From Ruminococcaceae bacterium UBA2857 (GTDB taxonomy: Bacteria; Bacillota; Clostridia; Oscillospirales; Acutalibacteraceae), in assembly GCA_002350705.1 (NCBI GenBank), contig DEFH01000060.1:3587-24629 (forward strand): a stretch of 21,043 nucleotides of DNA, in the 5' to 3' direction. Under the pieces are notes generated by a model, which was not told where the DNA came from, made no database searches, and was given only the letters and a program-made list of their open reading frames with translations. Each line of letters starts with the position of its first letter. Positions within the stretch are counted from its first letter, which is position 1. This document shows positions 13,311 through 21,043 of the stretch, piece by piece. The translations under genes were made by a program, and so were the position numbers.

Positions 13311-14842
13311 GAGAACTCCTCCTCATTCTTTGCTGCCTTAGACATATTGAATGTGATCAATGAGCCTGCTGCACAGATGACGAATACGATAATACCAATA
13401 ACAGCAGCAAGGTTAAAGTCAGAGGTATTAACAGTCAGTTTATACAGCCATGTAACGAGCAAGTCTGTCTGACCTGCTTTGTAGTAAGAGCTGGGGCTCG
13501 GGCCGCCGCCGGTAAGGAAGTAGATAACGTTGAAGTTGTTGATATTGCCTACAAAAGAGCTGATCAGATACGGTGTTGTTACAAACCAGATGTACGGGAA
13601 TGTAATCTTGGTGAACTGCTGGAAAGCGTTTGCACCGTCGATACGAGCACTTTCATAGAGGTCTTCGGGAATGTTCATCAACAGACCGGAAGTAATCAGG
13701 ATGGTGTACGGAACACCTACCCAGATATTGACAACGATAACGGTGATTCTTGCACCCCATTCATCGGACAGGAACGGAATCTGTGTACCGAGCATGGCGT
13801 TGAGGGCACCCTTATCATCAAGAAGGAGCTTCATCAGAAGGAGTGTTACGAACTGCGGAACAGCAGCGGTAATAACGAATGCGGTTCTCCAGAAGCCCTT
13901 GAATTTGATTTCCTTTTTGTTGATAAGGAGAGCAAATACAATACCGAGAATATAGTTGGAGAAAGTAGCGAATACAGCCCATATCAGTGTCCATACCAGG
14001 ATTTTTCCGAATGTAGCGGACTTCAGCGGGTTGGAATAGAATACGTCTGCGAAGTTCTGGAAGCCTACCCATCTGTAGAGGTTTCCGGGGGGCTGATGAT
14101 CCTTGTCATAGTTGGTAAATGCCATAAGGATCGTAAAGAGAATCGGAAGAATGTTGAATACCAGAAGCAGAAGGATCGGGAGAGTAAGAAGTGTTACATG
14201 GAAACGCTCGTCAAGGAACATTTTCAGTTCTTCAACAGCACCCATCGGTGTTTTACCGCTTCTGATAATTTCCTGTGTAGCGAAAGCACTCTTGGTGTTG
14301 ACTATGTAAATAGCAAAGAAAGCGATGCTGATCAGCACGGTCATAACGAAGAACAGGAGGATATTATTGGAGTTATCCAATGTATCAAGGTTGTCGATTG
14401 TTTTGGTACCGAAGAAAGGATCTACCGTATAATGTACAGGTACGTTACCGATCATACCGTCAGCCACTTTGTTGTAGTCATCGGGATCGAAATGTACGCC
14501 TGAGCAGTAAATTTTGGCGAGATAGACGGAACCAAAATTAATCATGAAGAAAATATAGCCGATTTCCAAAGCGAGGAAAAGGAGACCTTTACCGAACTGT
14601 TTGTGAGCCATATTGCCCACGCCCATGATAAGATAGGAAGCCTTTGTAGCACCATCGCCCTGTGTGAATCTTGCACCATAGCTTTTAAAGCCATTGCCGA
14701 TCCAGGCAAAAAACTTTTTAATCAGATATCCAAGAAATTTTAAGAATGTGCCGATAGCACCGGGGATACCTGTAAAGAATGATGTTATCTTGTATTTAAT
14801 CTGTTGACCTTTGGTCATCTGGACGTAGTCAAGATAATCCAT
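13307..14842 (-). CDS. Maltodextrin-type ABC transporter permease, MalF-like
   Basis: 511-residue CUT1 permease, longer than the usual roughly 300 residues because of an N-terminal extension of about 200 residues. That extension carries a hydrophobic stretch near 85-115 (after GNMAHKQFGKGLLFLALE) and another near 157-180. The permease core follows with about six helices and the EAA loop ESARIDGANAFQQFTKITFP (EAA-like with ESA). Extra N-terminal membrane segments are also seen in enterobacterial MalF and in many Clostridia homologues. AAGGAG lies 11 bp before the ATG. It is coupled to malG by a 4-bp overlap. The 120-bp gap to malE holds a stem-loop. Confidence 0.9.
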   Translation of the reverse strand: MDYLDYVQMTKGQQIKYKITSFFTGIPGAIGTFLKFLGYLIKKFFAWIGNGFKSYGARFTQGDGATKASYLIMGVGNMAHKQFGKGLLFLALEIGYIFFMINFGSVYLAKIYCSGVHFDPDDYNKVADGMIGNVPVHYTVDPFFGTKTIDNLDTLDNSNNILLFFVMTVLISIAFFAIYIVNTKSAFATQEIIRSGKTPMGAVEELKMFLDERFHVTLLTLPILLLLVFNILPILFTILMAFTNYDKDHQPPGNLYRWVGFQNFADVFYSNPLKSATFGKILVWTLIWAVFATFSNYILGIVFALLINKKEIKFKGFWRTAFVITAAVPQFVTLLLMKLLLDDKGALNAMLGTQIPFLSDEWGARITVIVVNIWVGVPYTILITSGLLMNIPEDLYESARIDGANAFQQFTKITFPYIWFVTTPYLISSFVGNINNFNVIYFLTGGGPSPSSYYKAGQTDLLVTWLYKLTVNTSDFNLAAVIGIIVFVICAAGSLITFNMSKAAKNEEEFS

Positions 14843-14884
14843 TCACATACAACTCCTTTTTATTGAATTTTGTGGGAAAATCAG

Positions 14885-14921
14885 GAGCAGCCCGGTTTCC
14901 GAAAGACAAGCCAAGCTGCCC
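14885..14921 (-). other. Stem-loop between malE and malF
   Basis: On the minus strand GGGCAGC (14921-14915) pairs with GCTGCTC (14891-14885) with one G-U pair, enclosing a 23-base loop that itself contains CGG-AAA-CCG. No T-run follows, so it is not a classic terminator. Such a hairpin between a binding-protein gene and its permease genes often stabilises the upstream mRNA so more binding protein is made; that role is inferred. Confidence 0.5.
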
Positions 14922-14962
14922 ACTGTATTTCAATCATTCATCACGCAAACACGGCGGAACGA

Positions 14963-16417
14963 TTAGTCCATCTGTGCCTGGAGGTTTTTGAGGCTCTCCT
15001 TGAGTTTGTCGTCGGAGATTTTGCCCTTAGCTGTAACGATTTCACCGCCGAAGCCTGCAACGTTGGAAGCCCAGTATTTACCGCCAACGCTCTGACCCTG
15101 AGCATGAGCAAACGGAGCCTGAGCCTCGATAGCCTGCAGAGCAGGATCGTCCTTAACAACAACATCATTGCCGTTAGCATCTTTGTAGGTGCTGTTCAGA
15201 GCCTGGTTGCTGGTAGGAATCAAACCTCTTTCCTGATAACGCTTGAGCTGAGAATCAGGATTGCTGAGGAAGTAAGCGAGTGTCTGAGCAGTTACCGTGT
15301 ACTTGGAGAATGCGTTGGCACCGATTACTTTGTAGCCGCCGAAGGAGTGCAGCTGAACCTGTTCGTCTCCCATGAGAACGGTAGGAAGCTTAGCAGCACC
15401 AACATTGTCATTGCCGATAGCCTGTTTGATAGCAGGACCAACCCATGTACCGATAACGGCAGCTGCGAGAGTACCCTCTGCGAAGCCCTGCTGAACAGCA
15501 GCGTTGTCACCCATAGTACCTGCGGTACCTTCAAAGCCCTTGCCCTGGCTTTCAGCGACATGGCACATAGCCTTGGCAGCTTTCAGACCTTCTTCCGAAT
15601 CGAAGTTAGCCTTCTGCAAACCGTTCTGATAGGTAATGTCAACACCTGCGGAGAAGTAGAAGCCTGTGTTGTACCAAGCATTGGAGATATTCAGATAAAC
15701 GTTTTTATTGGCAGCAGCAGCCTTTGTGATCATATCGTCAAGGCTTGCCACGTCAGCCTCTGTCGGGAAGATTCTCTTGTCATAGTACAGGAAGTAACCG
15801 TTGTCAGAGGTCTTCGGGAATGCATAAGGAACACCGTCCATAGAGCATACAGCAACGGAATCAGCGGTGTTGTTAGCGATAACGTTGTTCTGGAAGATAG
15901 CACCGACAGGAGCGATAGCCTTTGCTTCAACGAGCTTGGAGAGCTGGTCATCAGCAAAGCTGAATACATCTGCACCGTCTTTCGGAGACTCTGTGATTTT
16001 ACCGCCGGCAGAGTCCTCACCGATAGAGCCGTTTACCTTGATTTTGAAGGTATATCTGGAGTCGGCATATTTTTCTTCAAACTCTTTTACGAGAGTTTTC
16101 TCAAACTGGAAGTCATCACCTGAGCACCATACTGTCATAGAGACAACGTTCTCGGTTGCAGCAGCTTCCTGAGCGATCTGATCCTTGATTTTCTGGAGCA
16201 TATCGGCGGAATCAAGATCAACAGCTTCGGCTGTTGTGCTTGCCTGTGTCTGGCTTGCGTCACCGGAAGCACTTGTATCACCGGAAGTACTTGCGGTAGA
16301 AGCGGCAGGAGCTGTGCTGCTTGTTGTAGTTTCTCCACCACCGCAGCCTGCAAATGCAGTTGCAGCCATCATAGCTGTGAGGAGAAGGGCGACGATTTTC
16401 TTGGATTTACTAACCAT
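14963..16417 (-). CDS. Maltodextrin-type extracellular solute-binding lipoprotein, MalE-like
   Basis: 484-residue family-1 solute-binding protein. A basic N terminus and hydrophobic segment end in the lipobox FAGC (Cys25), followed by a Gly/Ser/Thr-rich linker to about residue 65 that tethers it to the membrane. The body has the type I binding-protein layout, with VSMTVWCSGDDFQFEKTLVKEF opening the first lobe and PYAFPKTSDNGYFLYYDKR, a typical maltose-binding-protein-like segment, in the middle. It captures oligosaccharides and hands them to the MalF/MalG-like permeases. GAGGGA precedes the ATG. It is the first gene of the operon, with a promoter at 16549-16577 and a leader of about 120 nt. 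Sugar specificity is inferred from the amylase at the other end of the operon. Confidence 0.9.
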   Translation of the reverse strand: MVSKSKKIVALLLTAMMAATAFAGCGGGETTTSSTAPAASTASTSGDTSASGDASQTQASTTAEAVDLDSADMLQKIKDQIAQEAAATENVVSMTVWCSGDDFQFEKTLVKEFEEKYADSRYTFKIKVNGSIGEDSAGGKITESPKDGADVFSFADDQLSKLVEAKAIAPVGAIFQNNVIANNTADSVAVCSMDGVPYAFPKTSDNGYFLYYDKRIFPTEADVASLDDMITKAAAANKNVYLNISNAWYNTGFYFSAGVDITYQNGLQKANFDSEEGLKAAKAMCHVAESQGKGFEGTAGTMGDNAAVQQGFAEGTLAAAVIGTWVGPAIKQAIGNDNVGAAKLPTVLMGDEQVQLHSFGGYKVIGANAFSKYTVTAQTLAYFLSNPDSQLKRYQERGLIPTSNQALNSTYKDANGNDVVVKDDPALQAIEAQAPFAHAQGQSVGGKYWASNVAGFGGEIVTAKGKISDDKLKESLKNLQAQMD

Positions 16418-16548
16418 TGTAATGATCCCTCTTTCTGAAAAAATTTAGAATAATGATTTTTTGCACGTCTGTGCCTTACGGTGCGAGGAAAGTCGACTGC
16501 CGAAATTTCTCTTAAAGAAAAAACGGACATTCCTCCACCACTACCATT

Positions 16549-16577
16549 ATAATAGCATAGCCTTTGTTTAATTTCAA
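16549..16577 (-). promoter_or_regulatory. Promoter of the maltodextrin operon
   Basis: On the minus strand TTGAAA (16577-16572), a 17-bp spacer and TATTAT (16554-16549) form a good sigma-A promoter; an overlapping TATAAT three bases downstream would need a 20-bp spacer. It predicts a leader of about 120 nt before malE, which contains small hairpins. No clear cre (catabolite control) or MalR operator was recognised. Confidence 0.6.
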
Positions 16578-16916
16578 TGACCTATTGTTATTTTTATCTA
16601 TATCAATAAATATTAACGATATATTTTATGCAATTTTTCCGTTGATTTTTTGCGATTTTGGTATATTGCGATATTTTACACAATATTTTCTGTTTATTAT
16701 AGATATATATACTTTGTGCATTTTTGCTACAGGATATTTTAATAGTTTTTTAAAATTATTTCAAAGATGTTAATTTTTCGCAGAAATATTGTTAAAAATG
16801 TATTTTGTGAGCAGTTCGGTTTAACTTTTACGTCAAAATAGACAAATCTTCTGCCAAAAGTTGCTTCATGCCCTTTGTATAACATTCCACCGCACATTTT
16901 GTGCAACAAAGACCAA
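16578..16916. other. Very AT-rich intergenic region between the malE promoter and mntP
   Basis: About 340 bp. The part from about 16580 to 16810 is extremely AT-rich with repeated ATATTT and TTTTG motifs. Apparent open frames here (for example 16564-16773 plus) are low-complexity and lack ribosome sites. A small GCACA-AAA-TGTGC hairpin at about 16891-16903 follows mntP but has no T-run. The region may hold the upstream activating or operator sites of the maltodextrin operon; no regulator gene lies nearby. Confidence 0.5.
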
Positions 16917-17477
16917 TCACATTAACACTCTGAACAGTGCCGTGACAAGAAGTATCACTCCCGAAATGATTCCCCAATACGGTGTCTTGTGGTGTCCTGT
17001 CCGTATGATATGACGGACTGCCCACTCTCCCGTGCACAGAAACAGCATCTGAAATGCTCCGCACAGAAATGGTACGAAGAGTCCCACTCCCTGACTCATG
17101 CCGGCACTGATTCCTGCCGAAAAGGAGTCCGCCGACAGTGCCAGTCCCATCACAAAGGCTTCCCGACAGTCGATACCGGAGGAATGATCTGTGTCACACT
17201 CGACAGGCTCTCTGTTGAGAACCGCACTGACAAGCATATAAATTCCCAGCCCGAACAGCAGTACCGCTCCCAATAATTTTCCGAACAGTTCGGGAATGAT
17301 ACTGCTCAATATATCACCTAAAAATACTGCCGCACCCGTTACTCCCACCGATACCGCACAGATAATCACTTTGGCTTTCAAAGGGGTTCTGATTCCCCTG
17401 AAACCGCATGACGCTCCGATACTTAACGCATCTATACTCAATGCCATACTTAAAAGTATTGCTGCCATCCAATTCAT
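16917..17477 (-). CDS. MntP/YtaF-type cation (probably manganese) efflux protein
   Basis: 186-residue membrane protein with six hydrophobic helices in two similar halves. Each half has the family signature with an intramembrane aspartate: MALSIDALSIGASCGF in the first helix and GLALSADSFSAGISAGM in the fourth. MntP exports Mn2+; the close relative YtaF is a sporulation-associated membrane protein, and this sequence could be either. The ATG at 17477 is preferred over an upstream GTG (17492) because GGAG sits 9 bp before it. It is divergent from the Ca2+-ATPase gene with about 130 bp between. I do not see a yybP-ykoY manganese riboswitch in that gap. Confidence 0.8.
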   Translation of the reverse strand: MNWMAAILLSMALSIDALSIGASCGFRGIRTPLKAKVIICAVSVGVTGAAVFLGDILSSIIPELFGKLLGAVLLFGLGIYMLVSAVLNREPVECDTDHSSGIDCREAFVMGLALSADSFSAGISAGMSQGVGLFVPFLCGAFQMLFLCTGEWAVRHIIRTGHHKTPYWGIISGVILLVTALFRVLM

Positions 17478-17610
17478 AGTTTCACTCTCCACTCTTCCTT
17501 ACAGAGTATGCGGAGATTTGTCGGGGAGTGAAAAAATGCTTTTGGTCATGAATGAAATGCAGGGATTTGTTATATACATTATGGAAAAGCTTTTGAATCA
17601 GGAGTGTGAA

Positions 17611-20244
17611 ATGATGGATTGGCACAGTATGACCTATCAGCAGACCGCACAGAAGCTGGATACCAATATCAGCCGTGGACTTTCTTCCGCACAGGCAGAG
17701 CACCGTCTGGCGGAATTCGGAAAAAACACCCTTTCCGACAAGAAAAAACAAAGTATTCCGGTGAAATTTATTTCACAGTTCAAGGACTTTATGGTACTGA
17801 TCCTTTTGATTGCTTCAGGGATCTCTTTTTTTACAGCGTTTGCATCGGAAGACGGGGACCTGATTGATCCCATTATGATACTGGTGATTGTCATTGTCAA
17901 TGCGATAGTAGGAACGGTGCAGGAGTGCCGTGCGGAAAAAGCGATTGATGCCTTGAAAAAGCTTTCCTCCCCTCATGCGAGGGTGACACGTAATGGCAAA
18001 CTGACAACGATTCCTTCGGAAGAACTGGCGGTGGGGGATATTGTCACAGTCGAGGCGGGCGATTTGATTTGTGCCGACTGCCGTTTGATTGACAGCTCTT
18101 CTCTGAAAGTGGAAGAATCCGCTCTGACAGGCGAATCCGTTCCTTCCGATAAGAATCAGGATATGGTATTGTCAGCCGATACCCCTCTGGGAGACAGGAA
18201 TAATATGCTGTATTCCTCTACGTTTGTCACGGCAGGACACGGCAAGGCGATTGTTGTGGCAACGGGTATGCATACACAGGTCGGCAAAATTGCCGAAATG
18301 ATTGATTCCGAACAGACTCCCGATACTCCTTTACAGAAAAGTCTGGCAAAAACAGGAAAAATTCTGGGTATTTCCGCTCTGCTGATTTGTATTGTGATAT
18401 TTGTACTGGGACTGATACAAAAAGTGCCGCCTCTGGAAATGTTTATGATTTCGATCAGTCTGGCAGTAGCGGCAATTCCCGAAGGCTTGCCGGCAGTTGT
18501 CACCATCGTGCTGGCATTGGGTGTCAGAAAAATGGCTCTGCACCGTGCCATTATCCGACATCTGCCCGCAGTGGAGACGTTAGGTTCTGCCCGTGTCATT
18601 TGCTCCGACAAAACAGGTACTCTCACACAAAATAAAATGACGGTTGTCAATATTTCTTCCCTTGACGGCACCGTTACAGACCATTCCGCTGACGGACAGT
18701 GGATTTTATCCCTTGCGGCATTGTGCAGTAACAGTGTACTTTCACAGACAGCAAAAGGCTTTCATGCCGACGGTGAACCCACAGAAAACGCTCTTGTCAT
18801 AGCGTGTGCCAAAGCAGGAAAACCTAAAAATCAGCTTGACAGGGAATTTCAGAGAGTTCACGAAATTCCTTTTGATTCCGCCAAAAAAAGAATGATAACG
18901 GTTCATCAGCTTTCCGCAGGCGGCTATCGTGTCATTGCAAAGGGAGCCTGTGATGTATTGGTATCGCTTTGCGGTGCGGTGAAAACCCATTCGGGAATTT
19001 CTCAGATGAACGGTTCCTTCAAAAGCCGTATCCATTCACTGAATAATTCCCTTGCACAGCAGGCAATGAGAGTCATTGCGGTTGCCTATAAAGACTGTCC
19101 GACAATGCCCCGTAACGGTGAACTGGAAAAAAATCTGATATTCTGCGGTCTGATTGGCATGACCGATCCTCCGCGTCCGCAGGCGAAAGCGGCTGTTGCC
19201 CAATGCCGCAAGGCAGGAATTCACACCGTCATGATTACGGGTGACCATATTATCACCGCCCGTGCCGTTGCAAAAGAGATTGGTATTTATCGGGAAGGGG
19301 ATAAAGCCGTAACGGGGGCGGAATTGGATATGATTCCGCAGAACGAACTGGAACGGGATATTTATCAGTACAGTGTCTTTGCAAGAGTTTCCCCCGAACA
19401 CAAGGTCAGGATTGTGAAAGCATTTCAGGCAAGAGGGGCAGTCACTGCCATGACGGGTGACGGTGTCAATGATGCTCCTGCCCTGAAATGTGCGGATATA
19501 GGCTGTGCGATGGGCATTTGCGGAACGGATGTTGCCAAAGGTTCGGCTGACATGATTCTGACAGACGATAATTTTGCAACGATTGTCGGTGCTGTGGGAC
19601 AGGGCAGGGGAATTTTCGGCAATATCAAAAAAACCGTTCATTTTTTGCTGTCAAGCAATATCGGTGAGATTCTGACGGTATTGTGTGCCTTTTTGTGCAG
19701 ACTTCCGTCACCGCTGCTGGCAATACAGCTTTTGTGGGTGAACTTAGTCACAGATTCTTTGCCTGCCCTGGCATTGGGCGTAGAACCGGCGGAACCTGAC
19801 ATTATGGAAAAGCCTTCCGATACCAATCACAGTATTTTTTCGGGCGGTGTGGGCAGAAGTATTGTCATAGAGGGATGTTTTATCGGAGCACTGGCATTTC
19901 TGGCATTTACAATAGGCAGAGTGTTTTTTGATAAAACAAGTGAGCCTTTGGTGGCACGAACCATGACATTTGCCGTACTGAGTTTAAGTCAGCTGGTACA
20001 CTCGTTTAATCTGAAAAGTGAAAAATCTCTGTTCCAAACGGGAATTTTCGGCAATGCCAAGCTGATCGGAGCTTTTATCATCGGAACCGTTATGCAGGTA
20101 TCTGTGATTTCCGTTCCACTGCTTGCCGGTATTTTCAAAGCCGTTCCGCTGACACCGTTACAGTGGCTGATTACAGCATTGCTGTCTGTCGTGCCATTGA
20201 TTGTGGTGGAAACGGAAAAGCTCCTTTCCCGTCGGAAAGCATAA
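17611..20244 (+). CDS. P-type Ca2+-transporting ATPase (type II)
   Basis: 877-residue membrane pump exporting Ca2+ at the cost of ATP. The actuator TGES (E175), phosphorylation motif CSDKTGTLT (D333) and hinge TGDGVNDAPAL (D617, D621) are intact. Ca2+ site residues by comparison with SERCA: PEGLP with E291 (SERCA E309), SSNIGE with N683 and E686 (N768, E771), NLVTD with N711, T714 and D715 (N796, T799, D800). The position matching SERCA E908 is Gln (Q794). Ten membrane segments are visible and the length is typical of bacterial PacL/LMCA1-like pumps. AGGAG at 17600-17604 selects the ATG at 17611; the open frame back to 17296 overlaps mntP antisense and is not used. A terminator follows. Confidence 0.93.
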   Translation: MMDWHSMTYQQTAQKLDTNISRGLSSAQAEHRLAEFGKNTLSDKKKQSIPVKFISQFKDFMVLILLIASGISFFTAFASEDGDLIDPIMILVIVIVNAIVGTVQECRAEKAIDALKKLSSPHARVTRNGKLTTIPSEELAVGDIVTVEAGDLICADCRLIDSSSLKVEESALTGESVPSDKNQDMVLSADTPLGDRNNMLYSSTFVTAGHGKAIVVATGMHTQVGKIAEMIDSEQTPDTPLQKSLAKTGKILGISALLICIVIFVLGLIQKVPPLEMFMISISLAVAAIPEGLPAVVTIVLALGVRKMALHRAIIRHLPAVETLGSARVICSDKTGTLTQNKMTVVNISSLDGTVTDHSADGQWILSLAALCSNSVLSQTAKGFHADGEPTENALVIACAKAGKPKNQLDREFQRVHEIPFDSAKKRMITVHQLSAGGYRVIAKGACDVLVSLCGAVKTHSGISQMNGSFKSRIHSLNNSLAQQAMRVIAVAYKDCPTMPRNGELEKNLIFCGLIGMTDPPRPQAKAAVAQCRKAGIHTVMITGDHIITARAVAKEIGIYREGDKAVTGAELDMIPQNELERDIYQYSVFARVSPEHKVRIVKAFQARGAVTAMTGDGVNDAPALKCADIGCAMGICGTDVAKGSADMILTDDNFATIVGAVGQGRGIFGNIKKTVHFLLSSNIGEILTVLCAFLCRLPSPLLAIQLLWVNLVTDSLPALALGVEPAEPDIMEKPSDTNHSIFSGGVGRSIVIEGCFIGALAFLAFTIGRVFFDKTSEPLVARTMTFAVLSLSQLVHSFNLKSEKSLFQTGIFGNAKLIGAFIIGTVMQVSVISVPLLAGIFKAVPLTPLQWLITALLSVVPLIVVETEKLLSRRKA

Positions 20245-20249
20245 AGAAA

Positions 20250-20279
20250 GTCCCTCTCCGTTGTTTGACGAAGAGGGAC
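20250..20279. terminator. Bidirectional terminator between the Ca2+-ATPase and the surface protein gene
   Basis: GTCCCTCT (20250-20257) and AGAGGGAC (20272-20279) are exact complements around a 14-base loop. The T-rich tail is CTTTTGTTT on the plus strand and TTTCTTTAT on the minus strand, serving both convergent genes. Confidence 0.8.
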
Positions 20280-20299
20280 AGCTTTTGTTTCAGCTATGT

Positions 20300-21043
20300 T
20301 TATTTAACAGATTTTTTTCTTCTGAGGAACAGGAAGATTCCTGCGGAGATGGCTGATACAGCCGCAGCACACGGTAACAGCAAAGACAATATATCTCCTG
20401 TGTAGGGTGACAAGAAATTATTGCCGTTGTTATTGTTGTAAGAATAGGAGCTGTTTCCGGAGATTGTCGGATAGGAAGCATTTCCGTCGGTCACGGTGAC
20501 GGCAATATCAATCGTACCGTCACTGAATGACATGGTCAGGTTATTTGTGCCGTTGTCCAGTCTGCCGAGCACATCGGGAGAAATCGTGACATTTCCGTTT
20601 TGCATGATAACATTTTTTCCGTCGCTTCCGGCAAACAGTTTGCCGTCCTTGCGTATCATGACGGTATCAGAGGCGGAATTGGTACGGACGGTGATACCGG
20701 AGAGACTGTTTCTGTTCCATGTAAAAGAGGTCTGGTCTGCTTTGAGATCGGCTGATGTATTTTTGGTATCTGTCACGTTGACAGTGATATCCACTGTGCC
20801 GTCATCCAGCATGACCGTCAGTTTATTGGTTCCGACATCCAGATTTTTCAAGATTTTGGGAGAAACACATACTCTGCCTAACAATACAAAGAGTTTCAGC
20901 TTTTCATTTTCGGCAAACAGTTCTTCGTCTTTGTAAAGGGAAACGGTTTTTGATTGGGAGTTGGTCTTGACAATAATGCCGAGAAAATCGCTTTTGTCCC
21001 AGTTGAAAACGGTGTTGTCGGCAGTAATCTCTTTTTTGTTTCT
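20300..21043 (-). CDS. Surface protein with Ig-like repeats and SPYTG sortase signal (5' part outside the window)
   Basis: The minus-strand frame is open from the window edge to the stop at 20300, giving 247 C-terminal residues; a TTG at 20884 is in-frame but has no reason to be a start. Two 87-residue repeats align without gaps (20768-21028 and 20486-20746). Each ends in a motif like LDxGTNxLTxxxxDGTxDIxVxVTD, which recalls X2-type Ig-like domains of cellulosomal and cell-wall proteins. A Ser/Tyr/Asn-rich linker leads to SPYTGD (codons 20396-20410 for SPYTG), a 23-residue hydrophobic stretch and the basic tail RRKKSVK: a complete cell-wall sorting signal of the (S/N)PxTG type. The N-terminal functional domain is not visible, so it could be an adhesin or an anchored enzyme. 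Confidence 0.8.
   Translation of the reverse strand, partial: RNKKEITADNTVFNWDKSDFLGIIVKTNSQSKTVSLYKDEELFAENEKLKLFVLLGRVCVSPKILKNLDVGTNKLTVMLDDGTVDITVNVTDTKNTSADLKADQTSFTWNRNSLSGITVRTNSASDTVMIRKDGKLFAGSDGKNVIMQNGNVTISPDVLGRLDNGTNNLTMSFSDGTIDIAVTVTDGNASYPTISGNSSYSYNNNNGNNFLSPYTGDILSLLLPCAAAVSAISAGIFLFLRRKKSVK
20486..21028 (-). repeat. Two tandem 87-residue Ig/X2-like domains
   Basis: Repeat A covers 21028-20768 and repeat B 20746-20486, joined by a seven-residue linker. Identical positions include W10, TNS at 22-24, KD at 33-34, LF at 37-38, SP at 56-57, LD at 63-64, GTN at 66-68, DGT at 76-78 and the final VTD. The DNA has diverged, so the duplication is old. More repeats may lie beyond the window. 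Confidence 0.8.

Noticed and set aside
14870..16123. 417-codon plus-strand frame opposite malE
   Set aside because: Long only because it mirrors the codon pattern of malE on the other strand; no recognisable domain, and the minus-strand lipoprotein is unmistakable.
16471..16500. GAGGAAAGTC stretch resembling a conserved block of RNase P RNA
   Set aside because: Only about ten bases match, and none of the other conserved RNase P RNA blocks or the expected length of about 350-400 nt is present.
16564..16773. 69-codon hydrophobic frame in the AT-rich block
   Set aside because: Composition-driven Phe/Ile/Leu string without a ribosome site.
17478..17610. Possible manganese riboswitch or clear divergent promoters between mntP and the Ca2+-ATPase
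   Set aside because: No conserved yybP-ykoY loops and no convincing -35/-10 pair with proper spacing on either strand.

Overview
The window looks like the chromosome of a low-to-mid GC, Gram-positive-type anaerobe of the class Clostridia, probably Ruminococcus-like. The clues are strong AGGAGG-type ribosome binding sites, TTGACA/TATAAT promoters, a YmfF/YmfH pair, an Rpn-type nuclease of the kind common in Ruminococcaceae, a G5/3D cell-wall protein, a maltodextrin importer with a lipoprotein amylase, and a sortase-anchored surface protein. This placement is inferred from gene content, not from a database search.

Layout. (1) Positions 1-40 are the 5' part of a minus-strand tRNA-Arg(ACG) with its own promoter. 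(2) Positions 392-5579 form a tightly packed plus-strand operon: ymfF, ymfH, lgt, an Rpn-family PD-(D/E)XK nuclease and folD. Gaps are 27 bp or less, and lgt overlaps the nuclease gene. The nuclease gene carries an exceptionally strong internal Shine-Dalgarno and in-frame ATG, predicting a separate 70-residue C-terminal product. (3) Positions 5580-6290 are a small accessory patch: a perfect 15-bp palindrome, a decayed PIN-domain toxin gene and an unrecognised 148-residue gene. (4) Positions 6317-8202 hold a compact run of the fluoride channel crcB, a four-helix membrane protein and two GNAT acetyltransferases, closed by a terminator. (5) Positions 8366-9776 are a single-gene unit: consensus promoter, G5/3D-domain cell-wall protein, terminator. 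(6) Positions 9789-10465 hold two small membrane proteins and a terminator shared with the convergent amylase.

(7) Positions 16577 down to 10492 (minus strand) are a maltodextrin/starch utilisation operon: binding lipoprotein, two permeases and a GH13 lipoprotein amylase. RNA hairpins lie between several of its genes, and it has no ATPase gene. The likely workflow is that the surface amylase cuts starch or pullulan-type glucans, the binding protein captures the oligosaccharides, and the two permeases import them using an ATPase encoded elsewhere. (8) Positions 16917-20244 hold a MntP/YtaF-type cation exporter gene (minus) and a divergent P-type Ca2+-ATPase gene (plus). (9) From 20300 to the window end (minus) lies the C-terminal part of a surface protein with two 87-residue Ig-like repeats and an SPYTG sorting signal; its 5' end is outside the window.

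Most of the window is ordinary housekeeping and nutrient-uptake DNA. The best candidate for something worth studying is the nested translation start inside the Rpn nuclease gene, which matches the layout of intragenic antitoxins known for Rpn proteins, here embedded in an lgt-folD operon.
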